A stretch of 64,000 nucleotides of DNA from Oreohelix idahoensis (taxonomy: Eukaryota > Mollusca > Gastropoda > Stylommatophora > Oreohelicidae). A model generated the notes under the pieces. The model saw nothing but the letters and a program-made list of their open reading frames with translations. It did no database searches and was not told the DNA's origin. Below are positions 10,176 through 21,800 of the stretch, piece after piece. Both the position numbers and the translations under genes were made by a program. How positions within the stretch are numbered: position 1 is the stretch's first letter; each line of letters opens with the position of its first letter. Location of the stretch: positions 1 to 64,000 of the forward strand of contig JAMPIV010010581.1 of the NCBI GenBank assembly GCA_024509875.1, given 5' to 3'.

Positions 10176-11224
10176 ACGACTTAGAAGAAGATAAAGAAGT
10201 TATGAAAGTAAAATGTTTACAGATTCTGTGTCATTACCTCGTAGAGAAAACTTCAGGCTACTGGTCCTATCATAAACCAAAAGCTCACGCTGCCTCTAGG
10301 ATACCCTGATGGATATCGTAAAATAATAACATATATTGTAAGTTAGTAACATATATCGTAAATATGTAACAGAAATAGTAAATTAATAGCAAGAGTGATG
10401 AATTACTTACAGTATCGTAAATATCATGGTGTTTGGAAATTATGTAAACATAATTTTAAAATGTATATGTCATGAACAAATACAATTTTAATTACAAACA
10501 TATACAATTTTTAATGTACGTACAGTAATTGTCTCTGCATTTTGCACCTCAAATAGGGCGACAATTCACGAAACATTGCTGAAGGGGAATCACTGCAAGT
10601 GAATAATCTGTGCGGAACGATTGGCAACGTTCTTGTGGAATTACCAGGAACGGCTTCCCCCCCCCCCCCCCTTCTTTTTTTTAAAACTTGAATGGAAATG
10701 TTTGCCAAATATTTTGTAAATTTGTTCCCCTCTCCGCAGAAATAGGCGGTAAGCCGACTCCTACTTCAACAAGAGATGTTGAACAAAACCTGTGAAGGCG
10801 TGATTTGAAATGAAAACTAAAATAATCAGTGCTGTCAAACCTACAGAGCTGTCTGGCATCCACTGGGGTTCTTCAATTGTGAATGGCTTGCCATTCTTTC
10901 ATCTACTGTTACCATTCTGAACCCGCTCTTGGACTTCACTAACCCGCTTTCCACTGTCGCCATCTTTATAAACGGAAGTAAACTCCTTCATTTTTGTTTA
11001 CATTTCTGAATGGTAGTGGGGGACAACTGATTATTAGATCAGGGGAGGTGATTAGTAGACTGCAAAATGGATATTTCAAAGTATTAGAGAATCTGGCGAT
11101 CTATCCAGAGCCATGCCGAGTGGTGTTGGCGATTTTTTCCCCTCTCTACAACTCGTCTGTACGTTTTGTTTATTACTCCCTCCCATGCCGTCCTGCCAGT
11201 ATACCACTCCACCTTTGTTTCCAG
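10176..11224. other. Intergenic sequence, nothing recognised
   Basis: AT-rich; contains a poly-C tract near 10659-10671 of different length in copy 2. No gene supported. Confidence 0.4.
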
Positions 11225-11615
11225 TCTTGACGCATGGATGTGAGTCATGGGCAATGACTACAACCCACAAAAACCAGCTCCAAACCTCAGATATGATGTA
11301 TCTGAGGAAGCTGGTTGAAGTAACAAGCAGAGACATGGTTCGCAACCAGATGACATGGCAAGACCTCAAAACCCAGTCCCTGCAGACCCAAGTAGAACAG
11401 TCCCAACTACGATGGTCTGACCATGTCTGAAGAATGGGAGAAGATCGGCTACCATGACAAATATGGAAAACCAAGAGCCAGGGATCCAGACCTCCAGGAT
11501 GACCCAGAGTTCACTGGGAGGACAACATCAGACAATCTCTGAAGGACTGAGGACTAGATTGGAACCAGGCCAGGAGGAAGAAAGCCGATAGGATAGTATG
11601 GCTCTCTCTCTGTCA
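11225..11615 (+). pseudogene. LINE ORF2 C-terminal fragment (RTE-like)
   Basis: The plus strand reads LTHGCESWAMTTTHKNQLQT, then MMYLRKLVEVTSRDMVRNQM and QSQLRWSDHV, then after stops RMGEDRLP and a distal WEDNIRQSLKD. This is the stereotyped region downstream of the reverse transcriptase core in RTE-like LINEs (YGCETW...LRWxGHVxRM). The core itself is absent, so this is a 5'-truncated, mutated insertion. Confidence 0.8.
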
Positions 11616-11767
11616 AACCTCTACACCTCAGGGTAGAAGTAGAATGACTAAGTAAATAGAACACAATAATTAAAATGTAAAATTTAGTGACAAGCATATC
11701 TGACAACAGTTTACTGTAGATGACAAATTTAGCACGAGTCCCCATATTAAATTAGAAATTATCTAAG

Positions 11768-12404
11768 TTGTTGTTGTTAAACTAGGGCTGCTGAGCTTCT
11801 CGTTCTTTTGCAGTCAATACCAAGTTGAAGACTCCTTGGTATTATCTACACTGTAGATCTAGGCTTTTCCTGTGGCTTTTCTGCCATTCCGAAACATGTT
11901 GAGTTGAAGTCATGAGTTCCAATTCTCCAGCTCGGCTAGCATCTAAAGAATCGTCACTTCCGGTCCCAAGTTAAGAGTAAGAAGCATGTGGCATACTGTG
12001 TATTCCCCGCCATCAAAGGGGGCTCTCCAACTATGCAGAGCTAAAATACTGTGCTCTGGTTCTGAGCTCTCCCAAGGAATTGTCACATCCTGCACAGAGC
12101 CACTTCTCAGCTCCCCCTGCCTATCACTTGGTCCATAGTGAGATCCTCCTACATGCAGTCAACCAAGTCAAAGCCAAAGAATTATGCCTGGGGCTCAAGT
12201 GACTTCTCCAAGCTTAGTGTGCAATGCTGGGTTCTCAACAAGTTTCACCACAGGGGGAATTCCTGGAAGTGTGTGGATGATTTCAAGAGTCAATGAAAGT
12301 GTAATTAGCCTCACAGACAGAGGGTCACATCCAAAGCTAATACTATAGCACTGTGCATAGCTGGTGGTCATATAAGGATGACTTCATATATGCCCCCATG
12401 CATA
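11768..12404 (-). mobile_element. Retroposon 'R', uninterrupted inverted copy
   Basis: Begins TTGTTGTTGTTAAACTAGGG (the tail read in reverse) and aligns as reverse complement with 2595-4580 minus the mariner. It shows the pre-insertion site of the mariner and sets the repeat's length at about 640 bp. Confidence 0.75.
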
Positions 12405-12711
12405 ATTGTTTAAGTGAAACGTCCTACAATGCAAAATGAAAAAAAATCCCGCCTGCTATTCTGGAAAATACAGAAAAGATACTCACTGCACCCTCAGTGC
12501 TAATTTTCATACCCATTAAAAAATGCACACAGGCATTTCAATTTTTTCGTGGTGCATCAGTTTGACTACAAAGGTCCAATGAAGTTGAAGCGGAATGAGA
12601 TGAACTGGCCACATGAGAATTAATGTCATAATCAGGACATGCAGCAGAAAGAGCACAACATAATTATGTCCCCGTCATGTTTCAGTGAGTGACCTATTTG
12701 TTAGGCTTACC
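12405..12711. other. Intergenic sequence, nothing recognised
   Basis: About 300 bp without a supported feature. Confidence 0.4.
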
Positions 12712-12909
12712 CAGGGTTGTGGAGTCGAGAGTCGGAGTTGGTCATTCTTTAGTGGAGTCGGAGCCAGAGTCTGTAAAAAATGTCCTGACCCCTTTTCCAA
12801 ATTTTATGCCATATGACTTGTAAATAAACTGTAGTCAAAGTCACAACCGGTAGTTGGACTTCTAATATTTCAGGAGTCTGACAATTTTTTGGCCGACTCC
12901 ACAACCCTG
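12712..12909. mobile_element. hAT-type MITE 'c' (198 bp)
   Basis: Perfect 16-bp inverted ends CAGGGTTGTGGAGTCG surround a short non-coding interior rich in GGAGTCGG words. The 8-bp flanks GGCTTACC and GGTTTAAC agree at 6 of 8 positions, a decayed hAT target duplication. Confidence 0.8.
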
Positions 12910-13159
12910 GGTTTAACATTCAGCATCATATTGCCATTTCTGAATGGCTCAGTACTTTCAAATGCATGGTCATACGAGATCATGTTTTGAAAACTGGAAC
13001 CTGCTGCATCTGATGGCAGGGAATATGAACTTTTACAGACAATAAATACCGTTATCTCAAAGTGAACATTGCTAGCTTAATAAAAGTTTTTTTTTTTTTT
13101 TTAATTTTTACCTCATCTGGTAAAACAAATAGCCACAGAAACGACCACTATAAGAGCAT

Positions 13160-13252
13160 GTGAATGCTTGGTGCAGGTTTCCTGCAAGGGAACCTACAGC
13201 AGTAGTGGCTCTATGCTCCGTATAAAGCGCAAAGGAAAATGATGATGATGAG
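13160..13252 (+). mobile_element. LINE 3' tail with (GAT)n
   Basis: GTGCAGGTTTCCTGCAAGGG, CAGTAGTGGCTCTATGCTCC and a terminal GATGATGATGAGG match the layout of the plus-strand tail at 28402-28497. The short trinucleotide tail suggests an RTE-like LINE end. Confidence 0.5.
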
Positions 13253-13319
13253 GAAAGGGCTTTTTTTCTTGCATTTCCCCCCCCCCCCCAAACTTGTTAT
13301 TGATTTTGCTAGAACAGGT

Positions 13320-13620
13320 CACATCATCATCACCTTTCACCTCCTATGGAGCAGACTACCTCAACAAATACATGCTATGACCTCTGGTCCTGTTCCATCC
13401 ATTCAAGGCCTCTCCATGTCTTCTTGATTCCTTTCATGTCTGCCTCCAGCACTCTTCTTCATTTGTTTTTAATCTCACTCTATTTCTCTTAACCAGGTGA
13501 TTCCAGAACGGGGACTGCCCTTGTAGTGCTATCGACTGGTTTTCTTAATGTGTGTCCTATCCAACGCCAGCATCTTCTCCTGTTCCACTGGTGTTTGTCT
13601 GGCTTAGAACTGGACACATC
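13320..13620 (-). mobile_element. LINE 3' fragment (RTE-like), decayed
   Basis: Minus-strand similarity to the LINE tail at 28028-28400: both share CTATCCA-CGCCA-CATCTTCTTCT (RxWRWIGHTLRKP region in reverse) and the 'CCATCCA..CAAG' end. Heavily mutated. Confidence 0.6.
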
Positions 13621-13896
13621 ATATTTATATTCAAGTTATAAATCTAAAGCAGTACTTCTTAACCAGGGGCGCATGAACCCCCTGGGGGTGAAGACTCACC
13701 TTCCGGGGGTGTACAAGATATGCCAGACAATACATAATACACAGTACTCAAATGTATTTGTACAAAATAGAACACTGACAACGTGAATTGGATACCAAAC
13801 CTCAGTCACATTCTGTAAATAATCTTTTTTAAAAATAAACTTTTATCTCTTTTAAGCATTTCTGGCATGTTTAGCGAGCCACAAGATAAAAAGGTG

Positions 13897-13965
13897 AGTC
13901 TTCTTAAGATGCTGTAAAGGGGTAAAGGCTTCTTAAGATGCTATAAAGGGGTGCGAGGCTTGGAA
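13897..13965 (+). repeat. Left subterminal repeats of the 3.76-kb hAT element
   Basis: Two units, CTTCTTAAGATGCTGTAAAG followed by GGGTAAAG, then the same with GCTATAAAGGGGTGCGAGG. Same motif and same orientation as the array at 27106-27480. Confidence 0.85.
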
Positions 13966-14976
13966 ACTTCCCCCAATGTTGGAATCTTCTTCTTGGAACA
14001 CTTGGGTTGTTGATAAGTTTCCTTCGGGTTCTCAAAGACTATTATTATTACCGTTATCATTGTTCAATCAAGAGTCTATTCTTTATCTCTTCAAGTTCTA
14101 GTGTTGTGTTATTATATGTTCAGATTTGTTATTATAATTATTCTAGTCTTTTTATGATCTTGCACCAAGTGATACTAGAGGTTTGTTCTACTTGGATAAC
14201 GTGCACTGTCGAATGTCAAACACCAACACCAAGGTCAAGAAATAACGGTAAAAATCCATCAATGCTTGCAATGAATAAACTTCACCAAGAAGAAAACGCC
14301 ATCATAGACAACTGCTAACATTTATTGTCGAATACAGTTACAAACGTTATAACTTAACACTGTTACTTTGTCATTAGACTTTGATCATGTTCTTAAAATT
14401 CGCAATAACCATTGTGCATTTATGTCGTATTTTGAATCTGTCTAACAACACGGTCATATTTACCGCGCTCACTATAGGATAAATGGACCGATAGAATAGC
14501 CAATCAGGACGCTCCTTTTCTAGTATGTATAAAGAAACCTTTTTATGTTTGACAGAAAGGGCCTATTCTGTGTATTTGATAGGAAGGAGTTATTTTCTTT
14601 CTTAAAGAATAACAATATATACAGGGAAATACATAACTATTATAACATCTGGGATATTACTTAATAAGTAGGTGTAAAGACGGCCTCATAATAGTAATTT
14701 ATTTAAAGAGAAAAATTGGTTTTAGTGATATTTCTACATCAGGGTAAGTCCCGATTTAGCTAATTAAAGACTGCATAGATTTAAATGCCACGTAATAACT
14801 AAACAACAAAGATATAGAAAGATAGAGATAAATTAGCAGTTCAAATATCACTTTAAATAATTAAAAACGGCCCAGTAATAAGTTAGATATAGAATATTTA
14901 AACTTAGTCCCATTATACAGGCTAGCTGAAAAACGTTTAGGTTTTGATTCTTAAACACACATTTGGACCGTGCTTC
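13966..14976. other. Interior of 3.76-kb hAT element, non-coding
   Basis: AT-rich. The 103-aa plus frame at 14007-14318 shows no recognisable domain and starts in a low-complexity Y/S-rich stretch. Nothing else is supported. Confidence 0.4.
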
Positions 14977-14977
14977 C

Positions 14978-15005
14978 GATTGGGCGGACACGGCGTTATA
15001 TATAG
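14978..15005 (+). promoter_or_regulatory. Putative promoter inside the hAT element
   Basis: An inverted CCAAT box (GATTGG, 14978-14983) stands about 14 bp before a TATA box TATATATAG (14997-15005). A potential splice donor (GGGTAAGAAAG, GT at 15163) and acceptor (TTTCATTCCAG, AG at 15720-15721) follow. This suggests a transcription unit with a ~130-bp first exon and a 559-bp intron; no transcript evidence is available. The same signals occur in copy 2 (TATA at 51459-51467). Confidence 0.4.
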
Positions 15006-15721
15006 AACTGGGACTTAGGGGAGGCCGCCACAAAATTTAAATACTGAGCTGCATGAATCGAGCGCAAACTGTTACTGCAGGGTCTTTTGCCGCTGTGATC
15101 TAGAAGCAGACTTAAAATTCCCATTGAGAGCCTGTATTCAGCTTGTGTATTATTGCCTGAGGGTAAGAAAGATATATATATATATATATTTGTATATATT
15201 GTTGATTATTTGCCTGTGTATACCCGCTTATGTGTTCGGTGATGTGTAGAAAGTGAAACTACAGGACTAGTGTGTTGTCGCATTGAGGGCATACCTGTGT
15301 GATTTTGAAACGAAAGCCAGCGTTAGAAAATGTGTATAATATTTGTAAGTAGGGCAAAAATTATGACTGTAAGTTTGAATAGGGTATTTGAATGAGTATT
15401 TCATCCTGGAATTAAACACTGTTCACGATCATAAGATAGGAGTACAGGAATTGTTAACATGACGTAATCAAGTTGTCACTTGCTATTGTGTACTTAACCA
15501 AATCATTGTATGGAAGCCAATCATGGGCTAAGGAATCTATCATAGGATGTTTACAGGAAATGAATAATCACATGGAACTGGCTGTAAGAGAAATGAAGTT
15601 ATATGTCCTGTGCAAACTGTTAGCACAATTTCTGAATAATGTTTATATGTGATGTTGTGTGTGTGTGTGTGTGTGGAGTGGTGCTGGAGCCTACATGGAA
15701 TGCGGTTATCTTTCATTCCAG

Positions 15722-15848
15722 GTTCTGTCTCGATATTACAAAGTACGAAACATCCACTGAGAGGAAGTCTGTTGGTGTCTACAGCTCCTTATATATCTGG
15801 AGCCATACCACGATTCCCAGCCTGGAGTTGCAGTTTGTGTAAACCCGG
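15722..15848 (+). pseudogene. Putative exon cut by the LTR insertion
   Basis: After the candidate acceptor, an open frame (…RLSFIPGSVSIL…) continues through the target site in copy 2 to a stop at 52440. Here the retrotransposon interrupts it after CCCGG. The peptide matches nothing that I recognise, so it may be chance. Confidence 0.25.
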
Positions 15849-17232
15849 TGTTACGCACGGATCATTATTATTTTTCGTTTGTATAAACATTTTTTCATAT
15901 GTATGATCATTTTTTTGACTGAAGTGTGTATTATGTTTTCTATGGTCAAAGGGACATAATCCGAGTTATCGAGACTACAATTTGTTAGGAGTTGCCTTCT
16001 CTTGTATAGAGACACGTTCGGTCTATAATTTCTTGAACGAAGCGTGACCACATCTCCTTATTTGGTAGTATCAGTCAACTATGGTAGATGTCTGAAACCT
16101 TTCTTAACGCTTCTTTTCATGACCATAAAAGGCGCGACTGTGTAAGACTTTTATCTCGAATGTTCTTCGAATCGTCTTATTGTGAACGGCAACTCAGAGA
16201 TTGTCGTTCTGCGCATGTCAAACCGGGAGTTCGTTCTGTGTGTTCCGCCCAGTTGGGGCAGTTTAGAAATGGTTTAAGAAGCGAGCAGACGCAACTGCGT
16301 CTTGTGATTCTCTGAGGGAAATACAGTGTCTTAGTGAGTTAGTTAGCTAACTAGACTATTTCCCAGTATTATGCAGCCTGCCTGGAGGCATATGTTCATG
16401 GTTGATTTTCCGAAATAAGGTAATTCCTCTTGTATCGAACTTTATGCTATCATCTAGAGGTTCGTCATTTTGTCGCCTATTTGCTCGCCTGTGTGATGCA
16501 AAATGGAGAGGTACTTTGACTAGGATTAAGTCACCAGTATCTGTATACCTGAACTAGTTAAATATATATGGGTCGCTCTAGACCAACAAGACTGTTGTCT
16601 GTGTTCCAGGATTCGTTATATCAGAGATCACGTCCAAGTCAGATGGTTAGACTTAGGAACATTATAAAGGTCGAGCTGACCTGTAGCCCATGTATGCTAT
16701 TCACGTGCAGACAGTGAACGGACTTATTGTATACAACTGATCTGCTAGCATCAGAATGGGAGCATTTATTATTGTTTATGAACATTGAAGATCTGTAGCT
16801 GACACTGTTGCAGAAGTTATAGAAATTATTATTATTTATACAGCTTCACGAACTAGCACTCGATGATTGATGAATTTCTGAATCTATTGAACTGTGATGT
16901 CTTATGACGCATATATACAACAGCTATCATTGCTGACTACAGAAATTGTTTTCAATGTGCCATATCATCTTGCTGAACTCGTTAACCATGTTGATGTCAT
17001 AAGTATCATGACTGTTTTGTGGCGTGCAATAAATGAAAGAAACTTATACAACGAAGTTACCCTTTCTATGACTCTACACGTCATGTTGCCTGTGTGATAA
17101 CCCATTGAACTGTTCCACTACCACATACACAGCAACATCCTAAATCAGAGAAGACACCTACATCTTACACTTTAACACCAGGTGTCGATAAGGGTGGCAA
17201 GTTACCACTTCAGCACAAATCCACCCTTATCA
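15849..17232 (+). repeat. 5' LTR (1384 bp)
   Basis: Starts TGTTACGCACGG and ends CACCCTTATCA. Blocks compared along its length and the translated short frames are identical to the 3' LTR. A TATA-like TTAAATATATATGG lies at 16559-16570 and AATAAA at 17028-17033. If these are the U3 TATA box and the polyadenylation signal, R lies between or around them. An 11-bp inverted repeat sits at the extreme 3' end. Confidence 0.97.
17187..17231 (+). promoter_or_regulatory. Hairpin at LTR 3' terminus
   Basis: GATAAGGGTGG (17187-17197) and CCACCCTTATC (17221-17231) are perfect 11-bp inverted complements with a 23-bp loop, ending one base before the LTR end. Repeated at 25889-25933. A role in RNA processing or integrase end recognition is possible but not shown. 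Confidence 0.6.
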
Positions 17233-17236
17233 TTTT

Positions 17237-17249
17237 TGGTGGCCAGAGC
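17237..17249 (+). promoter_or_regulatory. Candidate tRNA primer-binding site
   Basis: TGGTGGCCAGAGC begins four bases after the LTR and opens with the TGG that pairs with a tRNA 3' CCA. A similar TTTTTGGTGGCCA recurs about 50 bp downstream, so which one primes is uncertain, and I cannot name the tRNA. Confidence 0.45.
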
Positions 17250-18853
17250 TGGTTCTATCATCTGATATTTTGGCGCACCATATCATTTTTGGTGGCCATA
17301 GGTTGGTTCACTCTGATTCCAGCTATCAAGGGGGTCAGCAAACCCAGACATCATCATCATACTAGATACAACTACAGCATCAACTACCACCTTACAAGAA
17401 ATTTTATTGAAAGTATCCGGATTTTCTGACAGTTGCTGATTTTGAAACTACCCGGCGCTGCTCGGCAATATTGAAGTTTATGTAAAATTAGAAGGACAAG
17501 TACCGAGCGAATGGATTTCCTGATCTGGTGAAAAGAAGGACAAGTGCCGTAACAACTGTTCCGGTCTCAGGGGTACTGTTGCGGGTTCAGAAGGTCAAGT
17601 GCCGGTTAAATCAATTTAGAAGATTCAGAAGGTCAAGTGCCGTAACAACTGTTGCAGTATTAGAAGCTCATTTCCTTCGTCATGGCTGTTTATGGGAGCA
17701 GAAGTTAATCAACGTTGGATCATTATCCTCAGAATGCTGATTACATCCTGTTCTGCACCGTGCTGACGCTGGATTTATAGAAGTTAAGTGGCCTGTTTTG
17801 TTTGTGAACTGTGCCCTTATGTTCTAACTGAGCCTTCTGTACTTTCACACTTTCTCCTATTGTTTTCATGATACATGTTTATATGTTATATGTTATTTGT
17901 TATTTGTATATTTATATGTTTATATTTCAGCGGGTTTTCTCGGTTGGGCGGAGTCTTACAGTAGAAGATACCACGTCACAGAGGTTCTACTGTTAGCGTT
18001 TTCGTTAGGGACTGTGCGAATTTCCTACAGTGAAATTTGCTAGCGACAATCGTTGCTATATCTGTTTAGTTGTGACGAGTTGTGCTTTATTTTTGTTTCT
18101 TGTATATATATATTTTTTTTCTTTTTTCTTCTCTCTCTTTCTTTGTGTTTTTAGTTTCGATTTCGATTGTTTGTATTTGTAGGTCTCCCCTTTGCTATTA
18201 TTCAGTTCTTTACGTATATTTTTGTGTATACACTGTAGCGTCATTTGTTAGTCATATCTTCGCATATTTCTTTTTAGTTTTGCTGTTTGTGTATTTGACT
18301 TATGCGAATGTTTTCGTATTGTTTGATCTTTGTTGATTGTTTACATTGACTCTGATCTTTGTTATTGTTTACATTGACTCTGATCTTTGTTATTGTTTAC
18401 ATTGACTCTGATCTTTGTTGTTGTTTACATTGACTTTGATCTTTGTTATTGTTTACATTGTTGATGACCTTTGTTATTGTTTACATTGTCTTGTTATTGT
18501 TTACATAGTTCTTGCATAGTTAGCTTTCACTATTGTTGATATATGCTCATGCACTATTGGTCTATAGTGCACTTATCATAACAAACTGGTGTTTTTTGCT
18601 TATGCACTATTGTAGTGCAGTTATGATAAATAACTGATGATTATGCACTGATTTGGGTAGTGCACTGTTAATTAAGAGGTGACTTGTGATATTATTATAC
18701 ATTTGATAATACAAGTTGGTGTCAACTCCTGTTTCCCACAGAGATTGGGTTCAACATAGAGATTATACAAGCACTTTATTAAGTCTTGTTGCTATTTAAC
18801 ATTGAAATAAGATAATTAATTATTTCAGGTTCTGTACTCACATTTTGGACATC
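17250..18853 (+). other. 5' leader of the LTR element
   Basis: About 1.6 kb without a long frame. It holds repeated AAGGTCAAGTGCCGTAACAA words (17490-17660), a 28-bp tandem repeat (18325-18507) and near-duplicate TATGCACTATTG / TAGTGCA / TTATGATAA motifs (18545-18665). Such a repeat-rich leader could hold packaging or translation-control signals. Confidence 0.6.
18325..18507 (+). repeat. 28-bp tandem repeat in leader, about 6 units
   Basis: The unit GATCTTTGTTATTGTTTACA plus TTGACTCT repeats four times cleanly and then decays into two or three shortened units. Confidence 0.85.
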
Positions 18854-21800
18854 ATGTCTACATTTGAGTACTTTATTGAGCAGGGTAAAGCCCTTGGGAA
18901 GACAGGTGATAAATTAGAAGAATTTGCGACTGTTCAATATGCCAAGGCATTGAAGTCGGAAGAAAAGAAAATGAAAGAACAAACTGAACAAAAGAGAATA
19001 GAGGCTGAAATAGAACAAAAGAAACTGCAGATGCAGGTGGAGGAAAAAAGATTTCAAATGGAAAAACAAAAAAGAGAAGCAGAATCTCAGGAGAAGAGGC
19101 TTCAGGCTGAAGCTGAAAATAAGAGACTTGAAAAAGAAGCTGAAAATAAGAGACTTGAAATAGAGGCTGAAGGAAAAAAGTTACAGGCCCAGGCTGAAGA
19201 AAGAAAGTTACAGGCTGAGGCTGAAGAAAGAAGGTTACAAAGAGAGGCTGATGAGAGAAAAGCAAAAATGGAACATGATGAAAAAGTCTTAGCTTTAGAG
19301 TTAGAGAAGTTAAAGTTATTGAACACTGGTAATGCTAATGATGCAAATAAGGTGTCAAATAAGACTAATGCTAAGGATTTCAAGCTTAATCTACCAGCAT
19401 TTAATCCCTCAATCGATGATATAACATTTTATCTAGATAGATTTGAAAGTGCATGTAATGTGCATAATATAGATAAAACATTATATGTGTATCATCTGTC
19501 CAAGATACTTAGAGGTGATGCTTTGACTTTGTTGAGTATGGTAGATGTGCCTGACAAAAACAACTATGAGGTTGTCAGGGCGGCATTGTTAAAGAAGTAC
19601 CAACTTAACGAGGACGGATATCGTCTTAAATTTAAAACCATGTTACCAGAAACTGGAGTTGAATTCTCTGAATTCATCTCAGGCATCCGTCTTACTTTTT
19701 TACGATGGGTTGAGTTGTCTAAGACAGAAAATACATTTGAAGCTCTTATGGATTTACTACTTAGAGATAAGGTTATGTCTTCTGTTAATGAAGCTTTTCT
19801 ATCTTTTCTTCATGAGCGTAAGCCTAAAAACATAAAAGAAATGGAAGAATACTGTAGCCAGTATGTTACTGCGCATCCGCACATAACCATTAGTAACTCT
19901 AAGGTGAAAGAAGGTCTGCCAGTTGCTTCGGCAGCACCTTATGGCCCAAATTTTATGCGTAAATTTCAGGGTAGCCAGAAAAATTTCAATAAAAAGAGTA
20001 ATCGTAATTATGCCCAGAACCATAGTGATCAATTCCAGGGTGATTCTTCTTCCCAGAACTGGAGACAACCTAATACTACACGTTATTCTACTCCGGTTAA
20101 CTTTAGAAATTTTCACAAAGGTAATCGGTATAGAGGAAAATATTTTATGCAGAGACCTCAATACCAAGATAATAGAGGTTCTCAACAGCATAGAGATAGT
20201 AATGACAGTTATGGAAACTGGAACTCAAACCAGGATAAAAATTACAGTAGGGACTTTAATGATAATTGCAGAGGCAATAATGGTCGCGGTAGATCGCAAC
20301 ATAAGAGAAAAAGATATCAACAGACAAACTCTGTTCAACAAGAATCTCAGGGAGCAGATAAACAGGTTAATAATGATAAAGACCATAATGCTATCGGATG
20401 CTCATCTTTTGATTTTGGTAGGGCAAATAAATGTATCCAATGCAGTACTTTATTTGATCCGAAAACCGTTAGTACTCTAAGCTGTGGTCATCCTTTGCCC
20501 GCTCTTCCTGCTAATGTTGCTCATGATGGGAGAGGTTCTCTTATATTACATAAGGGGCTAGTAAATAGTAATCCAGTCTCAGTGTTGTTTGATTCTGGAT
20601 GTACTACTGTCGGCGTTAGGCAATCTCTTGTAGATCCATCCTGTGCTACAGGAAAAGTCATCAAATGTGTCACATTTGGTGGCACGTTAGAAAAGTATCC
20701 TACTGCTATAATACACATTGCTACTCCTTTCTTCACGGGAGAGGTCCACGCGTGTCTACTTCCAAACCCTATTGCGGACCTTATTATTGGTCGTATTCAC
20801 GGAGTTAGGGAATGTACCCCACAGCAGATTGCTGTTTGGGAAGAGCAAAACATTGAAGCTACCAATGCGGTGGTCACAAGAGCACATGCTCTGGATCCAC
20901 CTCAAACTTCATTAACTAATAATGATGAAGTAAATGACCAAGATAGTCACTTGACTATTACACGTGACTCATTTATCAAATTGCAAGAAGAAGATCCTTC
21001 TTTACAAAAATTCTTCATTCTAGCAAAAAAAGGTGATCCTAATCAGAACACTAATAGGAAATCTTGGATTTCTATGAAGAACGGCGTACTTGTACGTATG
21101 GTACAAGACTCGACTACGTCCACTCATTCACAAATTCTTGTGCCTAAGAGCATGAGATTGCAAATATTGCAACATGCTCATGACTCGCAATGTGCTGGAC
21201 ATATGGGTTTTTCCCGTACAAAGTCGAGGGTTCTTGCGGCTTTCTTTTGGCCATTTGTGAGCAAGGACATACGAATGTACTGTCGCTCTTGCAAAGTATG
21301 TCAGGAGGTCAAATCTAAAGGACCACGACATGCTGCGCCTATCCAGGCTGCTGACATTCCTATTCGCCCTTTTCAAAAAATGGCAATAGATATTATCGGT
21401 CCTTTTAGAATTAAGTCGGCTAGAGGACATCAATTTATCCTTACATGTGTCGATATGTGCACACGTTGGCCAGAGGCAATACCTCTCAAGAGCATCTCAA
21501 CTGCTGATATCGCAGACGCTCTTTGGCTGATATTTTCTCGCTTGGGTTTTCCCGGAGAAATATTGTCAGACCATGGCACTCAACTTATATCAGACACTAT
21601 GTCACAGGTAATGTCTATGCTACACATTAAAAGGTCTCTCAGCAGTATCTATCACCCAATGTCTAATGGGTTGGTCGAACGTTTAAATAGGACTCTGAAA
21701 ACTTTACTTGGTAAAATAACTGAGGATCATCCTCAGGATTGGGACAGGGTCTTACCCGCGGCTCTCTTTGCGTATAGAGAGGTCCCCAATGAACATACGG

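Noticed and set aside
14007..14318. 103-aa frame as hAT transposase
   Set aside because: No BED finger, catalytic or dimerisation motif; tyrosine- and serine-rich start from low-complexity DNA.
18082..18336. 84-aa F/Y/V-rich frame in the LTR leader
   Set aside because: Product of a T-rich leader, not a plausible membrane protein.
18845..18853. TTG at 18845 as start of the gag-pol protein
   Set aside because: An in-frame ATG nine bases downstream is the ordinary eukaryotic start; numbering here uses ATG 18854.
19102..20191. Minus-strand frames of 93-130 aa opposite gag
   Set aside because: They are reverse readings of the charged coiled-coil and N-rich coding sequence, with no independent support.
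19923..20480. 185-aa plus frame overlapping gag in another frame
   Set aside because: R/I/T/V-rich composition results from frame-shifted reading of the N/Q/R-rich Gag region; a separate nucleocapsid frame is not needed because gag-pol is continuous.
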